From Roseibium porphyridii (GTDB lineage: Bacteria; Pseudomonadota; Alphaproteobacteria; Rhizobiales; Stappiaceae), in contig NZ_CP120863.1 in the NCBI RefSeq assembly GCF_026191725.2, forward strand, positions 3,080,001-3,144,000: a stretch of 64,000 nucleotides of DNA. The letters are read 5' to 3'. How positions within the stretch are numbered: the stretch's first letter is position 1; every line of letters begins with the position of its first letter. Below the pieces are notes generated by a model. That model saw nothing but the letters and a program-made list of their open reading frames with translations. It did not search any database and was not told where the DNA came from. Positions 27,878 to 38,423 of this stretch are shown here, in pieces. The position numbers and the translations under genes were made by a program.

Positions 27878-29052
27878 CAGGCACCATGCCAACCGTCTGC
27901 CTTGTTGCTGGTGAGGAGTCCGGCGATCAGCTCGGTTCAGAGCTGATGAAAGCGTTGAATGCCAAACTTGGAACGGGAGTGCGATACTGCGGCGTTGGCG
28001 GTGAACGCATGACGTCGCTTGGATTGACCAGCTTTTTCAATATGAGCGACGTGTCGGTGATGGGGTTGACGGCGGTCCTGGCGCGTCTGCCGTTGATCGT
28101 GAAAAGGGTCTATCAGACTGTCGATGCCGTGATTGCAGCAGATCCCGATGTTCTGGTGATCATCGATAGCCCTGAATTCACTCACAGTGTTGCCAAGCGC
28201 GTGAGAAAACGTGCCCCTCATATCCCGATAGTTGGTTATGTTTCGCCTTCTGTGTGGGCCTGGCGGCCCGGACGGGCCAAGAAAATGAGCGTTTATGTGG
28301 ATGAACTCCTCGCGCTCTTGCCGTTTGAACCTGAAGCTCACGAGAAGTTGGGCGGACCGACTACACACTATGTTGGCCATCCATTGAGCGAAAATGCCAA
28401 TGAGCTTCGCCCTTCAGATGGTGAGCGTGAAGATCTCGATCGGCCGGGCAGGGTGTTGCTGGTGCTTCCCGGAAGCCGTGGCAGCGAAATAGACAGGTTG
28501 CTGCAAGACTTTGGCAAGACGGCTGCCCTGGTAAAGCAGGAATTTCCCGATCTGAAGATTGTTCTTCCGGCAGTTTCTCATTTGGAAGAAAGGATCCGGG
28601 AAGGCGTTGCTGATTGGCCGGTCAAACCTGAGATCGTGACAGGACTTGACGCGAAGAAGGCCGCATTCCGAAAAGGACATGCGGCACTGGCTGCTTCTGG
28701 CACGGTCTCGCTTGAGCTTGCACTTGCAGGCGTACCTATGGTGGTTGCCTACAAAGTTGACTGGTTCTTCAGGCGCCTCAAGGACCTCAACCGAATTTTC
28801 AAATTCTCAAGTGTTGATTCCTTCGTGTTGCCAAATATCATTTTAAAGAAAAAGGCCATTCCAGAGTTTCTGGATGATGAGGTTCAGCCACGCGTCTTGG
28901 CACAGCATTTGTGTGTGCTTTTGCGAGACGGAGAGGACCGTAAGGCTCAGATCGCCGATCTTGCGCGTCTGGACGATGCAATGCGTCTTCCTGAAGGGTA
29001 TAGCCAAAGCGCTGCGGCGGCTGATGTCGTTGTCAGTGCAATGAGAACGTGA
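27874..29052 (+). CDS. lpxB: Lipid A disaccharide synthase
   Basis: GT19 glycosyltransferase joining lipid X and UDP-2,3-diacylglucosamine. 392 residues with VAGEESGDQLGSELM at the N terminus, YVSPSVWAWRPGRAKKM, LPGSRGSEIDRLL and AALAASGTVSLELALAGVPMVVAYK. The start ATG overlaps the lpxI stop as ATGA, so translation is coupled. It is the last gene of the lpx run. Confidence 0.96.
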   Translation: MTGTMPTVCLVAGEESGDQLGSELMKALNAKLGTGVRYCGVGGERMTSLGLTSFFNMSDVSVMGLTAVLARLPLIVKRVYQTVDAVIAADPDVLVIIDSPEFTHSVAKRVRKRAPHIPIVGYVSPSVWAWRPGRAKKMSVYVDELLALLPFEPEAHEKLGGPTTHYVGHPLSENANELRPSDGEREDLDRPGRVLLVLPGSRGSEIDRLLQDFGKTAALVKQEFPDLKIVLPAVSHLEERIREGVADWPVKPEIVTGLDAKKAAFRKGHAALAASGTVSLELALAGVPMVVAYKVDWFFRRLKDLNRIFKFSSVDSFVLPNIILKKKAIPEFLDDEVQPRVLAQHLCVLLRDGEDRKAQIADLARLDDAMRLPEGYSQSAAAADVVVSAMRT

Positions 29053-29097
29053 CTGACTGGTTTGCGACCGCCCGCCTGATTTTCAAACAAAAAGAGA

Positions 29098-29116
29098 CCC
29101 GGGCAAATAGCCCGGG
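29098..29116 (-). terminator. Terminator between lpxB and the chemoreceptor gene
   Basis: A 7-bp GC stem (cccgggc/gcccggg) has a 5-base loop. On the minus strand it is followed by TCTCTTTTTGTTTG, so it mainly serves the chemoreceptor transcript. It may also slow lpxB transcription from the other side. Confidence 0.65.
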
Positions 29117-29156
29117 CTGTTGTTGAGGCTGGCTCTTGCTGCAGAACCTCGTTGGG

Positions 29157-31583
29157 TCAGGCGTTGGCGACGTTGTCGAGGAAATGTCCGACTTCCTGCT
29201 TCAGGACATCGGTCTTGTTGGACAGCTCACTCGATGCACCGAGAACGAGATTTGCATTCTGACTCGTTTGCGCAACTGCCTGTGACAGATCGGACATGTT
29301 TGTCTTTACTGAACCCGTACCTTCGGCTGCCCGCTGAACGTTGACCGAAATCTCGTTGGTGGCAGCGCCTTGCTGTTCGACTGCGGTGGCGATTGTGGAC
29401 GTGTATTCATTGACCTCGTCCATGGTTTCCGTAATTTCAGCGATTGCAGTTACGGCGTCTTTGGTGGCGTTCTGAATTTCGGAAATCTGCGAGCTGATTT
29501 CCTCAGTCGCCTTTGAGGTCTGTGTTGCGAGTTCTTTCACCTCTGCTGCGACAACCGCAAATCCCTTTCCGGCCTCTCCAGCACGTGCAGCTTCAATGGT
29601 TGCATTGAGTGCGAGCAGATTGGTCTGCTCAGCGATTGCCTGGATGAGGCTGACAACTTCACCGATCTTGGTTGCTGCTGTAGACAGTCCCTGAACCTTT
29701 TCATTTGTTATCTGGGTGCCTTCTGTCGCCCGGTTGACGACCTCGGTCGTCTGATTGACCTGGCGGGAGATTTCCGAAATCGAAGCTGCGAGTTCTTCAG
29801 CGGCGCTGGCAACCGTTTGCACATTCTGAGTTGCTTCATCGGTCACGCCGTAGGTGCTGTCGGCAAGACTGGAGTTTTGGCCTGCAATCGAACTGAGATC
29901 TTGCGCTGTGCCGTCAAGCGTCTGCGCGGTATCAGCAACGGATCCGAGCACTTCCGTCGCTTTATCCCGAAACCCGGAAATAAGCTCTTCAACCCGAGCT
30001 TGCCGTTCTGCGCGAAGGTGCTGCTCCTGTTCTGTCTCCGACTGCAATCGGACACGCTCTACGGCATTGTCACGGAAGACCTGCAATGTACGTGTCATAT
30101 CGCCAATTTCGTCGCCACGTGCGGTGCCGTCGATTTCGACATCCGTGTCGCCTTCCGCAAGTCTGGACATGGTCATGGTGGTACGACGAAGTGGCCTTGT
30201 GACCGCGAAATTCAACGCGACCGCCATGCCAACTCCAGCAAGAACCGCTGCCAGAAGCGCCAAACTGATTACGCCCAAGGCGCTCGTGCTGGATGCTTGT
30301 GCCGCAGCGCTCTGATCCGCTGAAATCGTTGAAATCTGCGTTTGAACGGTGTGCGAGTGTTCTTTCAACGTTGCGATCTGATCGGCGAGTTGAAACTGGT
30401 TCATCGCCAACTCGGTGAAGCTTGCCCCGAAGGTCTCCACTGACGTTTTGACAACCGGGATCTGGTCAGCGATTGACGGGAAGTCCTTGGCGCTTTTTTC
30501 AAGGCGCGAGGCGAGCTTGGTCAGTCCGGCAATTCCATCGGTTACCGATGCTTGAGTGGTCTCATTTGGCGTCAGCAGGAAATAGAAAGCCGCTGCCTTG
30601 ACTGCGTTGGCATCTGCCTCAATTTGCATGACGGTGTCGGCAACACTGTCGGCTACGTAAAAGCGCTTGTTGATTTCGTCCGCCTGGGCATAAACGTTGT
30701 CGATCGCAACATTTGCTTGCGTTCGGATTTCCTTCACACTCGCGACAAGCTGTCCAAAACCCTCTTTGGCGGCATCCGTCAGGTCAAATATCTTTATGTA
30801 GTCCTTGGTTTCGGAGAGTTCCCCAAGTGTTTGCTTGATCTCTTCGGTTCTGGCAGCAAGGTCCTGAAACTTGGAAGGGTCAACGCCGTCAAAACTGTTG
30901 GCTGCCATTTCCTTGGCCGTTGGGACCATTGCAGAGACCCGCTCTGAAATCTCTGCCAGTTGTTTGGCGTTGTTGGCAGCTGCATTGAACAGGTTCTGCA
31001 AAGTCAGTGCTTCTTCCTGAAAGCCTGCTGCGGCCTGGCCAACCTTGTTCGCCAAAACCAGTGTCTTGCGGGCGTTGCTTTCGTCCATACTGACGCCGTC
31101 ACGTGCCATCAGCGCCTTGCCGAGGATCTGTGACGCTGTCTTTTCAAGATGTTCAACAGCACCGTCCAGTTGGGACTGCTTTTCACCCTGGGTTTGGGTC
31201 AGCCCGACCACCTTTTCAAAGGCGTCCTTAAACTTTGTCACCGCGGATGCGGCTTCCGCCACGGGAATCTGGGCCTGCGGGTCGCCCTTCAATTGCCCCT
31301 CGAGGATCTGCAAATTCTCGCTGAGCGCTCCAATATCAAGAAGCGTTGCTTCTGCCGATTGAATATCCTGGGTGGACAGAAAATTCTCGCGTTTTGAAGC
31401 AAGGTTTTGAAGTTGTGCAATTGTGGATGTTGATTGTTTGGCAACTTCCATCCTTTCGGAGAGGGTCATCACACTATATGCGCCCACACCGCCCACAATC
31501 CCGGTCAGTGCAATAACTGCGGCAAAACTGCCGCCAACTTTGATGCCAAATTTAAGATCGGAAGCGAATTTAAGGAAATGCAT
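29157..31583 (-). CDS. Methyl-accepting chemotaxis protein
   Basis: Transmembrane chemoreceptor, 808 residues. TM1 about 11-38, a long helical periplasmic region about 39-433, TM2 about 435-460, HAMP about 462-515 ([17 protein letters not shown]), and a signalling domain to the end with the conserved hairpin tip around [19 protein letters not shown]. The periplasmic region is about 400 residues, mostly helical, of the large helical-bundle type rather than a PAS/Cache fold; the ligand is unknown. The C terminus lacks an NWETF-type CheR tether. The start at 31583 has AGGGG upstream; an earlier in-frame ATG at 31631 lacks one. Confidence 0.92.
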   Translation of the reverse strand: MHFLKFASDLKFGIKVGGSFAAVIALTGIVGGVGAYSVMTLSERMEVAKQSTSTIAQLQNLASKRENFLSTQDIQSAEATLLDIGALSENLQILEGQLKGDPQAQIPVAEAASAVTKFKDAFEKVVGLTQTQGEKQSQLDGAVEHLEKTASQILGKALMARDGVSMDESNARKTLVLANKVGQAAAGFQEEALTLQNLFNAAANNAKQLAEISERVSAMVPTAKEMAANSFDGVDPSKFQDLAARTEEIKQTLGELSETKDYIKIFDLTDAAKEGFGQLVASVKEIRTQANVAIDNVYAQADEINKRFYVADSVADTVMQIEADANAVKAAAFYFLLTPNETTQASVTDGIAGLTKLASRLEKSAKDFPSIADQIPVVKTSVETFGASFTELAMNQFQLADQIATLKEHSHTVQTQISTISADQSAAAQASSTSALGVISLALLAAVLAGVGMAVALNFAVTRPLRRTTMTMSRLAEGDTDVEIDGTARGDEIGDMTRTLQVFRDNAVERVRLQSETEQEQHLRAERQARVEELISGFRDKATEVLGSVADTAQTLDGTAQDLSSIAGQNSSLADSTYGVTDEATQNVQTVASAAEELAASISEISRQVNQTTEVVNRATEGTQITNEKVQGLSTAATKIGEVVSLIQAIAEQTNLLALNATIEAARAGEAGKGFAVVAAEVKELATQTSKATEEISSQISEIQNATKDAVTAIAEITETMDEVNEYTSTIATAVEQQGAATNEISVNVQRAAEGTGSVKTNMSDLSQAVAQTSQNANLVLGASSELSNKTDVLKQEVGHFLDNVANA

Positions 31584-31684
31584 TTCAACCCCTTGAAGTC
31601 CCCAGCGCGAATTGCGCAAACTTACTTTCAAGAAAGCTATTCAGTGTTTCCTTATTATTTGTAAATGGGAATAAATAACCGAAA

Positions 31685-31753
31685 ATACTACCTTTAGTAT
31701 AAATAATTACTATTTGAATTACAATATTCAATTCTACTAATAAATTAGTATAA
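31685..31753. repeat. Paired inverted/direct repeats upstream of the chemoreceptor
   Basis: Inverted repeats ATACTA-cctt-TAGTAT (31685-31700) and TACTAAT-aa-ATTAGTA (31735-31750) have centres 50 bases apart. Both include the 9-mer TTAGTATAA (31694-31702 and 31745-31753). The first overlaps the -10 of the chemoreceptor promoter, so a repressor or activator could bind both. Confidence 0.45.
31696..31724 (-). promoter_or_regulatory. Chemoreceptor gene promoter
   Basis: On the minus strand TTGTAA (31724-31719) and TATACT (31701-31696) are separated by 17 bases. This predicts transcription from about 31689 and a leader near 105 bases. Confidence 0.65.
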
Positions 31754-31921
31754 GAAAATTCCCCTGAAACAACTGGCTTCTGTTTTCTGATTTTGAATTG
31801 AGAAGGAATATCGCTTGAGTATCGGCCGTGAAAATCTGCCGATTGAAATTTTTACTTGTCACAACATTCTCCTGGGAAAATCTATTTCTTGAGTGCAGCT
31901 TCTTTCCTTTGGGAGAAGTTC

Positions 31922-31956
31922 AAAAAAAAGGGTGTTTCCGGCTCCCGGAAACACCC
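31922..31956 (-). terminator. Intrinsic terminator after gltA
   Basis: A perfect 12-bp stem gggtgtttccgg/ccggaaacaccc has loop ctc (31930-31956) and, on the minus strand, is followed by seven or eight T. Confidence 0.93.
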
Positions 31957-32007
31957 TGTTTGAAGGCCTGAGTTGTGCGTTGGCACAACAGTGATTCTTA
32001 GATCGCC

Positions 32008-33300
32008 TTAACGACGTTGATCGATTGGCAGGTAATCGCGTTTAGTTGCGCCCGTATAGAGCTGACGCGGACGGCCAATTCGCTGGGACGGGTCTTCCAC
32101 CATTTCCTTCCACTGGGCGATCCAGCCAACGGTGCGCGCAAGCGCAAAGAGCACCGTGAACATGTTTGTCGGGAAGCCGAGCGCGCGAAGCGTAATTCCG
32201 GAATAGAAATCGATATTCGGATAGAGCTTCTTTTCGACGAAGTATTCGTCGTTCAACGCGATTTTTTCCAGTTCCATGGCTACATCGAGCAGCGGGTCGT
32301 CCTTGATGCCCAATTCGCCGAGAACTTCATGGGTTGTCTTCTGCATGATCCGTGCCCGTGGATCATAGTTCTTGTAGACACGGTGACCAAAGCCCATCAG
32401 TCGGAATGGATCATTTTTGTCTTTCGCGCGCGCCACGAATTCGGGAATACGGTCAACGGATCCGATTTCGGAAAGCATGTTGAGCGCGGCCTCATTCGCG
32501 CCACCGTGGGCAGGGCCCCAAAGGCAGGCAATACCTGCAGCAATACACGCAAACGGATTGGCACCTGAAGACCCGGCGAGGCGCACGGTTGAAGTCGATG
32601 CGTTCTGCTCATGATCCGCGTGAAGGATAAAGATCCGGTCCATTGCCCGGGCAAGAACCGGGTTCACCTTGTATTCTTCACAAGGCACGGCGAAGCACAT
32701 ATGCAGGAAGTTTGCCGAATATCCGAGATCGTTACGCGGATAAACAAATGGTTGTCCCACGTGGTATTTGTGGGCCATTGCCGCAATTGTCGGCATCTTG
32801 GCGATCATGCGCAAAGAGGCCACCATGCGCTGGTGCGGATCGGTGATGTCTGTAGAGTCGTGATAAAACGCTGACAATGCACCGACGGTTCCAACCATGA
32901 TTGCCATGGGGTGCGCGTCACGGCGGAAACCTGAGAAAAAGCGGTTCATCTGTTCATGGATCATCGTGTGGTAGGTCACACGTTGAACGAAGTCATCCTT
33001 CTGTGCCTTTGTCGGCAGTTCGCCGTAGAGCAGAAGATAGCAGGACTCCAGAAAGTCGCCGTGGTCAGCGAGCTGCTCGATCGGATAGCCCCGGTAGAGC
33101 AACGTGCCTTCATCACCGTCGATATAGGTGATTTTTGACTCGCAAGATGCGGTTGAAGTGAAGCCCGGGTCGTAGGTGAACATGCCTGTGTCCTTGTACA
33201 AGGACGCGATGTTCACTACCGACGGCCCGATGGATCCGTCAAGGACGCCGAAATCGTGGCTATTGCCACCGACGTTGAGCTTGGCGTTGTTGTCGGCCAT
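32008..33300 (-). CDS. gltA: Citrate synthase
   Basis: Entry enzyme of the TCA cycle, condensing oxaloacetate with acetyl-CoA. 430 residues, the type II hexameric Gram-negative size. Active-site motifs are [33 protein letters not shown] (catalytic His) and [15 protein letters not shown] (catalytic His), with a downstream Asp in the NVDFYSG-like segment (here NIDFYSGI). Start [12 protein letters not shown]. It has its own strong terminator. Confidence 0.98.
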   Translation of the reverse strand: MADNNAKLNVGGNSHDFGVLDGSIGPSVVNIASLYKDTGMFTYDPGFTSTASCESKITYIDGDEGTLLYRGYPIEQLADHGDFLESCYLLLYGELPTKAQKDDFVQRVTYHTMIHEQMNRFFSGFRRDAHPMAIMVGTVGALSAFYHDSTDITDPHQRMVASLRMIAKMPTIAAMAHKYHVGQPFVYPRNDLGYSANFLHMCFAVPCEEYKVNPVLARAMDRIFILHADHEQNASTSTVRLAGSSGANPFACIAAGIACLWGPAHGGANEAALNMLSEIGSVDRIPEFVARAKDKNDPFRLMGFGHRVYKNYDPRARIMQKTTHEVLGELGIKDDPLLDVAMELEKIALNDEYFVEKKLYPNIDFYSGITLRALGFPTNMFTVLFALARTVGWIAQWKEMVEDPSQRIGRPRQLYTGATKRDYLPIDQRR

Positions 33301-33536
33301 ACAGAAAACCCCTTTGCGTTGTCCGGATGTGCAGCCCTAGTGATTGGCAAGCGAACCGACGGGATCGGTTCCTGCTGCCGAGCGGCACTGGAGAAATTTT
33401 CGCGTCCTGCGTAGCCCATTTACTGCACTGCCGCAAGTTGGCCGGTATAACCCTTTCGTCAAAGGCCAATTTGCCGGGATTGCTGGAGCCGCCGTTCAAC
33501 CCGTTTAAGCGGCCCCAATCCGTATTAGTGCGTCAA

Positions 33537-34961
33537 TTAGACCGCCTGATCCTGAATTCGAGCCAAGGATTCCTCTCGGCCCAGTGCGACCAGGACATCA
33601 TATATTCCCGGAGAAGTCCCACGGCCTGTGAGGGCGGCACGCAGCGGCTGTGCAACTTTACCAAGCTTCAATTCCTTACGCTCTGCGTAGGCTTTGACGG
33701 AGGTTTCCAGTGGCTCAGCGCTCCAGTCGCCGGCTTCCATCAATACACCATGAAGGTCTTTCAAGATGGTCTTTGCTTCATCGCTGAGGATCTTTAGCGC
33801 CTTTTCGTCAAGATCAAGAGGGCGCTGACGCCAGAGATAGGAGGCGCTCGACGTAAGCTCGACAAGCGTTTTGGCGCGTTCCTTTAGCCCAGGCAGAGCC
33901 GCGAGCGCCACGCTTTCGTTGTTGGATGACGCCAACCAATGCAAAACCGATGCGCCGTCTTCAGCATGCTGAAGATAGGTTTTCCAGTGTTCCAGCAACT
34001 CCTGGTCCGGCGTTGCGCGCATATAGTGCCCATTGAGGTTTTCAAGTTTCTTGAAGTCGAAACGGGCTGCAGACTGGCCAACGGCGTCCAAGCCAAACCA
34101 TTTTATCATGTCGTCGAGCGACATGATTTCTTCGTCGCCGTGGCTCCATCCAAGACGTGCAAGGTAGTTGCGCATCGCCTGCGGGAGGTAACCCATCGCA
34201 CGATAGGCTTCGGCTCCGGTTGCTCCATGGCGTTTAGATAGTTTTGCACCATCCGGTCCATGAATTAGCGGAATATGCGCCATGGCCGGGACTGCCCAAT
34301 CGAGTGCTTGGAAAATCAGGGTCTGCCTGGCGGCATTGGTCAGATGATCGACACCGCGGATAATATGCGTGATGCCCATATCATGATCGTCGACGACGAC
34401 GGCCAGCATATATGTTGGTGTGCCATCAGAACGCATAATGACAAAGTCGTCCAAATCCTTGTTGGGAATGACGACACGACCCTGGACCAGATCCTCGACA
34501 ACGGTCTCGCCTGACTGCGGTGCCTTGAGGCGAATGACAGGTGCGATGTCCTTAGGCGCTTCTGACGGATCACGATCACGCCAAGTGCCATCGTAGCGGG
34601 GTGGACGACCTTCAGCCCGCGCTTTTTCCCGCATGGCATCAACTTCTTCTGGAGAGCAATAGCAGCGATAGGCTGTACCGTTCTCGATCATCTGCTCAAC
34701 GACTTCACCGTGACGGCCAACCCGTGAAAACTGCGAAATAGGATCTCCATCCCAGTCGAGGCCCAACCATCTAAGACCGTCAATCAAGGCATCAACGGCT
34801 TCATCCGTGGAACGGGCTCGGTCGGTATCCTCGATGCGTAGCAGCATCTTTCCGCCAAAATGCTTGGCAAACAGCCAGTTGAACAACGCCGTGCGAGCGC
34901 CGCCGATGTGTAGAAAGCCGGTTGGTGAAGGAGCAAAACGCGTGACGATGTCTTGTGCCAT
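33537..34961 (-). CDS. gltX: Glutamyl-tRNA synthetase
   Basis: Class I synthetase charging tRNA-Glu, 474 residues. The HIGH-type motif is [21 protein letters not shown] at residues 8-28, and the KMSKS-type loop is KLSKRHGA about residue 245. [14 protein letters not shown] is the zinc/acceptor region. Alphaproteobacteria often carry two gltX copies, one of which may charge tRNA-Gln non-discriminatingly; a second copy is not in the window. Divergent from comEC. Confidence 0.97.
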   Translation of the reverse strand: MAQDIVTRFAPSPTGFLHIGGARTALFNWLFAKHFGGKMLLRIEDTDRARSTDEAVDALIDGLRWLGLDWDGDPISQFSRVGRHGEVVEQMIENGTAYRCYCSPEEVDAMREKARAEGRPPRYDGTWRDRDPSEAPKDIAPVIRLKAPQSGETVVEDLVQGRVVIPNKDLDDFVIMRSDGTPTYMLAVVVDDHDMGITHIIRGVDHLTNAARQTLIFQALDWAVPAMAHIPLIHGPDGAKLSKRHGATGAEAYRAMGYLPQAMRNYLARLGWSHGDEEIMSLDDMIKWFGLDAVGQSAARFDFKKLENLNGHYMRATPDQELLEHWKTYLQHAEDGASVLHWLASSNNESVALAALPGLKERAKTLVELTSSASYLWRQRPLDLDEKALKILSDEAKTILKDLHGVLMEAGDWSAEPLETSVKAYAERKELKLGKVAQPLRAALTGRGTSPGIYDVLVALGREESLARIQDQAV

Positions 34962-35093
34962 GGTGCTAATTAAAAGTCTCTGTCAAGATAATGGCGCAGG
35001 TCGCGCCTTTGAAGGTGGCGCGGTCTTAGCACAGGCATTGGCAAGGCTAAATAGGCTCTTGCCCGTTTCTTAAAGTGATGAAGGGACCAGCAG

Positions 35094-37523
35094 GTGGTGC
35101 AGCAGCAAACACCGCCCGAGAATAAACAGAGCCGCGATTCAGCGGTTTCCTATTCCGTATCCCAAACCGATTTACTCGAAAATGAAAACCTCCGTTCCGG
35201 AGGCCGGCGGAAAAACAGGCCACAGTCCGCCTGGGCTGTTTTGGCGCAGCTCACGCCAAGAGCACCTGGCACCATGCAGAACCGCATCTGGGAAGATCAG
35301 GGGCTACTATGGTGCTGCTTCGCATTTTCGGCGGGAATTGCGGTCCACAGGGTACTGCCTGCTGAACCCAATTGGATCTTGCTTACCGCGCTTACGATTT
35401 TTGCGGTGGGAGCTGCTTTCCGAGTTTCCCGGCGCGGGGCTTTAAACGGATTTGTTCTGCTTCTGCTGGCTCTCCTTTGCGGCTTGACCGTTGCCAGCGT
35501 CAGGACGGCCGTTGTCGTGGCACCAAAACTCGCTGAGATGATGAATGTCACGCTGACGGGGTTTGTTCTTGAGAGGCAAGTCAATGCGCGTGGGACCCGA
35601 TTGCTGCTGCAAGTTGAAACCGTCGACGACCGGCCGCGATCGGACTTGGGATTTCCAAAAAAGGTCCGGGTGCGGGTGCCGGTGGACGACATTGCCAGAC
35701 CAGGGCAACTCGTGGAATTGCGAGGGCGGCTCTTTCCTCCGGCAGGACCTGTGCTGCCTGGTGGCTATGATTTTTCTTATCGAGCCTACTTTTCCCAGAT
35801 TGGTGCAACGGGGTTTGGCTATGGGCCCTCCAGGGTTCTGGAAGCTGACACAACGCCACGGATGGTTCAAGCAATGGCGCTGGTTCAGAACCTGCGCGAA
35901 CGCATTGCGAACAAGATCAGAACTGTTTTGGGACAGTGGCCGGAAACTGCCCTTGTCGTCGCTCTCCTTGTCGGGGATCGAAGCGGTATAACAGAAGCGC
36001 AAGAGGAAGCGCTTCGTGCCGCGGGATTGGCTCACATCCTGGCAATATCCGGTCTGCATATGGCTCTTTTCGCAGGTGGTGCATTCGGAGCTGTTTTGTT
36101 GTTGCTCTCGCTGTTTCAGCCGCTTGCACTCAGATGGCCCATTCACAAGTGGGCGGCGGCTACAGCGCTTTGCGCTGCAGTTGGCTACTTGCTCATATCT
36201 GGTGCTGCCGTAGCCACTCAACGCTCGTTTGTGATGATTGGACTGGTCTTTCTTGGCGTTTTGGTCGGCCGGCGTGGTTTGACGCTTAGAAGCGTTGCCC
36301 TTGCCGGGTTTCTGCTTCTGCTTGTTTCACCAGAGCGTTTGTTCTTTCCCGGTTTCCAAATGTCCTTCTCCGCCGTGATTTGTCTTGTCGCCGTCTATGA
36401 GCTTTGGCGTAACCGAGCTAAGGGCAGCTGGAAGAAAAAGCCTCATTCTGCACTGTTGCCACGGGTCTTTGGCTCATTGGGAAAGTGGTCATTCGGTTTG
36501 CTCGTTACGGCTGTCGTCGCCGGTCTTGCAACTGGGATTGTCGGTGCGCATCATTTTGGCCGGATTGCTCCCTATGGTGTCGTTGGCAACATGCTTGGAA
36601 TGCCTGTTTTTTCGTTGCTGGTGATGCCAATGGGGGTTCTGGCACTCATCTTGATGCCATTCGGACTGGCCGCGTTGCCCCTCGCCATAATGTCTCTTGG
36701 CATTTCCTGGTTGCTGGACATTTCCGAATTTACTGCAGCTTTGGGAGGTGATACCGGGACCATCGGTAACCTCTCTGCGTTGCCTACTTTGTTTTTGATG
36801 AGTGCGCTATTTCTGGTTCTTCTGGTGCCCGGACGTTTGCGCTTGCTGTCGGCAGTGCCATGTGTCGTTGCAATGCTCTTAATTTTCCAGTCACGACCCC
36901 CTGATGTTCAAATCGCATCCTCCGGTTCGCGAGTTGCAGCTCGCGACGACAACGGTCAGCTGAACTTATCAAGCACCCGTTCTTCTTTTGCGTCAGAGCT
37001 CTGGCTTCAGAAGGAAGGAGTATTCAATGCCACGATTAAATCGCGCAAGATGAAATCGTCTCAACGGAGCTGTGATCAGGCTGGATGTGTGATCAAAGCA
37101 CATGCACCAGTTCTTATGTTCGTAAACGGTCAACGCGCCGAAACGTCTGTTTCAATAGCGTTCCCCAGACAAACGGAAGCTCTGTATCAGGATTGTCAAT
37201 TCGCCGATTTGATCGTGACCGATCTAATCGTTCCAGATGATTGCCCTGCAGCGATTGTCATTGATGCAGAAACGAGAAGCAGGCGAGGGGCGGTGTCCAT
37301 CTGGCTGTCAGTGCAGCCAAACGCGGGCGCCGATACTGTGCCAAGAGGACAGAAGCTTATCACTGAAACTGGTCGTCAAAAAAACGACGAGCTCGGCAAA
37401 TTTGGCGCTCAAACCGTCACCACAGTCATCTCTAAAATACGTTTCGCTATACCAGAGACGCCGAGACCCTGGCACCATCCGGGAGAAATGACGCGCGCAA
37501 TTCTGACATCAAAAAGCAAGTGA
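35094..37523 (+). CDS. comEC: ComEC/Rec2-family membrane protein
   Basis: 809 residues; ComEC forms the inner-membrane channel for DNA uptake in competent bacteria. N-terminal DUF4131-like region with TM segments, then the Competence domain with ALLVGDRSGITEAQEEALRA and GLAHILAISGLHMALFAG (about 285-325), and several TM helices to about residue 595. The last 200 residues keep a ComEC-like context (CPAAIVIDAETRSRRGAVSIWL) but I see no HxHxDH metal-binding motif, so a nuclease-type beta-lactamase domain is lacking or degenerate. The start is uncertain: GTG 35094 or GTG 35097. Confidence 0.85.
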   Translation: MVQQQTPPENKQSRDSAVSYSVSQTDLLENENLRSGGRRKNRPQSAWAVLAQLTPRAPGTMQNRIWEDQGLLWCCFAFSAGIAVHRVLPAEPNWILLTALTIFAVGAAFRVSRRGALNGFVLLLLALLCGLTVASVRTAVVVAPKLAEMMNVTLTGFVLERQVNARGTRLLLQVETVDDRPRSDLGFPKKVRVRVPVDDIARPGQLVELRGRLFPPAGPVLPGGYDFSYRAYFSQIGATGFGYGPSRVLEADTTPRMVQAMALVQNLRERIANKIRTVLGQWPETALVVALLVGDRSGITEAQEEALRAAGLAHILAISGLHMALFAGGAFGAVLLLLSLFQPLALRWPIHKWAAATALCAAVGYLLISGAAVATQRSFVMIGLVFLGVLVGRRGLTLRSVALAGFLLLLVSPERLFFPGFQMSFSAVICLVAVYELWRNRAKGSWKKKPHSALLPRVFGSLGKWSFGLLVTAVVAGLATGIVGAHHFGRIAPYGVVGNMLGMPVFSLLVMPMGVLALILMPFGLAALPLAIMSLGISWLLDISEFTAALGGDTGTIGNLSALPTLFLMSALFLVLLVPGRLRLLSAVPCVVAMLLIFQSRPPDVQIASSGSRVAARDDNGQLNLSSTRSSFASELWLQKEGVFNATIKSRKMKSSQRSCDQAGCVIKAHAPVLMFVNGQRAETSVSIAFPRQTEALYQDCQFADLIVTDLIVPDDCPAAIVIDAETRSRRGAVSIWLSVQPNAGADTVPRGQKLITETGRQKNDELGKFGAQTVTTVISKIRFAIPETPRPWHHPGEMTRAILTSKSK

Positions 37524-37547
37524 ATCCGTTAGGAACGACCTGCTGAT

Positions 37548-38267
37548 CTAGTACTGGCGAAACAAAGCAACAAGACGCCCTTGAACACGAACACGCCCCG
37601 GTCCGAAAATGCGTGTTTCATAGGCTGGATTTGCAGCTTCGAGCGCAATGGACGCACCTTTTTTGCGAAGCCGTTTCAGTGTTGCTTCCTCATCGTCCAC
37701 CAGAGCAACGACTATGTCGCCACTGTCAGCTGAATCTGTCCGACGGATAAGGACCGTGTCCCCATCAAGAATGCCGGCTTCAATCATGGAGTCACCGCGC
37801 ACTTCCAGCGCGTAGTGTTCTCCCTTGCCGAGGAGTTCCTGTGGGACGGTAATTGAATGACTGTGGGTCTGAATTGCCTCGATCGGAACACCAGCTGCGA
37901 TCCGACCCATTACCGGGATTTCTGCGCCGGCAGCATCGGGGACAGATGAGGATGGGGGAGACTTGGAAGCTACATCCTTGCCCAATGAGCCCTCGATGAC
38001 TTCGGGTGAGAAACTTCCACGTGGTCGTGGAGCCCCCAGGCCAGGAGCAATTGAGTCGGGAAGGCGGACGACTTCCATTGCACGCGCCCTGTTTGGCAAG
38101 CGACGAATAAAGCCGCGTTCCTCAAGGGCCGTAATGAGCCGATGGATACCAGACTTGGAACGCAGGTCCAGAGCGTCCTTCATTTCATCGAAGGACGGTG
38201 GGACGCCAGTTTCCTTCAGTCTTTCATGAATGAACATGAGCAGTTCGTACTGCTTGCGCGTCAACAT
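37548..38267 (-). CDS. lexA: SOS repressor LexA
   Basis: Repressor of the SOS regulon, self-cleaving when bound to RecA filaments. 239 residues: winged HTH at the N terminus ([36 protein letters not shown]), cleavage site Ala-Gly in IAAGVPIEA, catalytic Ser in [10 protein letters not shown] and Lys in [11 protein letters not shown] start it at ATG 38267; an in-frame upstream ATG at 38303 adds atypical residues. Two SOS boxes lie upstream, giving autoregulation. Confidence 0.97.
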   Translation of the reverse strand: MLTRKQYELLMFIHERLKETGVPPSFDEMKDALDLRSKSGIHRLITALEERGFIRRLPNRARAMEVVRLPDSIAPGLGAPRPRGSFSPEVIEGSLGKDVASKSPPSSSVPDAAGAEIPVMGRIAAGVPIEAIQTHSHSITVPQELLGKGEHYALEVRGDSMIEAGILDGDTVLIRRTDSADSGDIVVALVDDEEATLKRLRKKGASIALEAANPAYETRIFGPGRVRVQGRLVALFRQY

Positions 38268-38312
38268 AACGGTTACCCCTGACCAAGAATCGGGCTGGTA
38301 CAAATCGAGAAC

Positions 38313-38364
38313 ACTCTAGCTGTTCCTATTGTGTTCTGCAAGAGTAAATGTTCTCTTACTGTTC
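38313..38364 (-). promoter_or_regulatory. lexA promoter with two SOS boxes
   Basis: GTTC-N7-GTTC occurs at 38322-38336 and again at 38350-38364. On the minus strand a -35 TTGCAG (38341-38336) and -10 TAGAGT (38318-38313) are 17 bases apart, placing the proximal box in the spacer. The direct-repeat site is the known alphaproteobacterial LexA operator. Confidence 0.88.
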
Positions 38365-38423
38365 TGTTGCCGTTGACCCTGGCCAAAAGAGAGCAGGAGC
38401 AGCTTGCATCTTGGGGATTGGGC

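Larger units (their letters stand above)
31584..32007. other. AT-rich region between the chemoreceptor gene and gltA
   Basis: 424 bases, markedly AT-rich from 31640 to 31870. It holds the chemoreceptor promoter (31696-31724, minus strand), a repeated operator-like element (31685-31753) and the gltA terminator (31922-31956). No protein gene is seen. Confidence 0.6.

Noticed and set aside
35078..35125. 15-codon ORF overlapping the comEC start as a leader peptide
   Set aside because: No ribosome site, no terminator or attenuator structure after it; likely chance.
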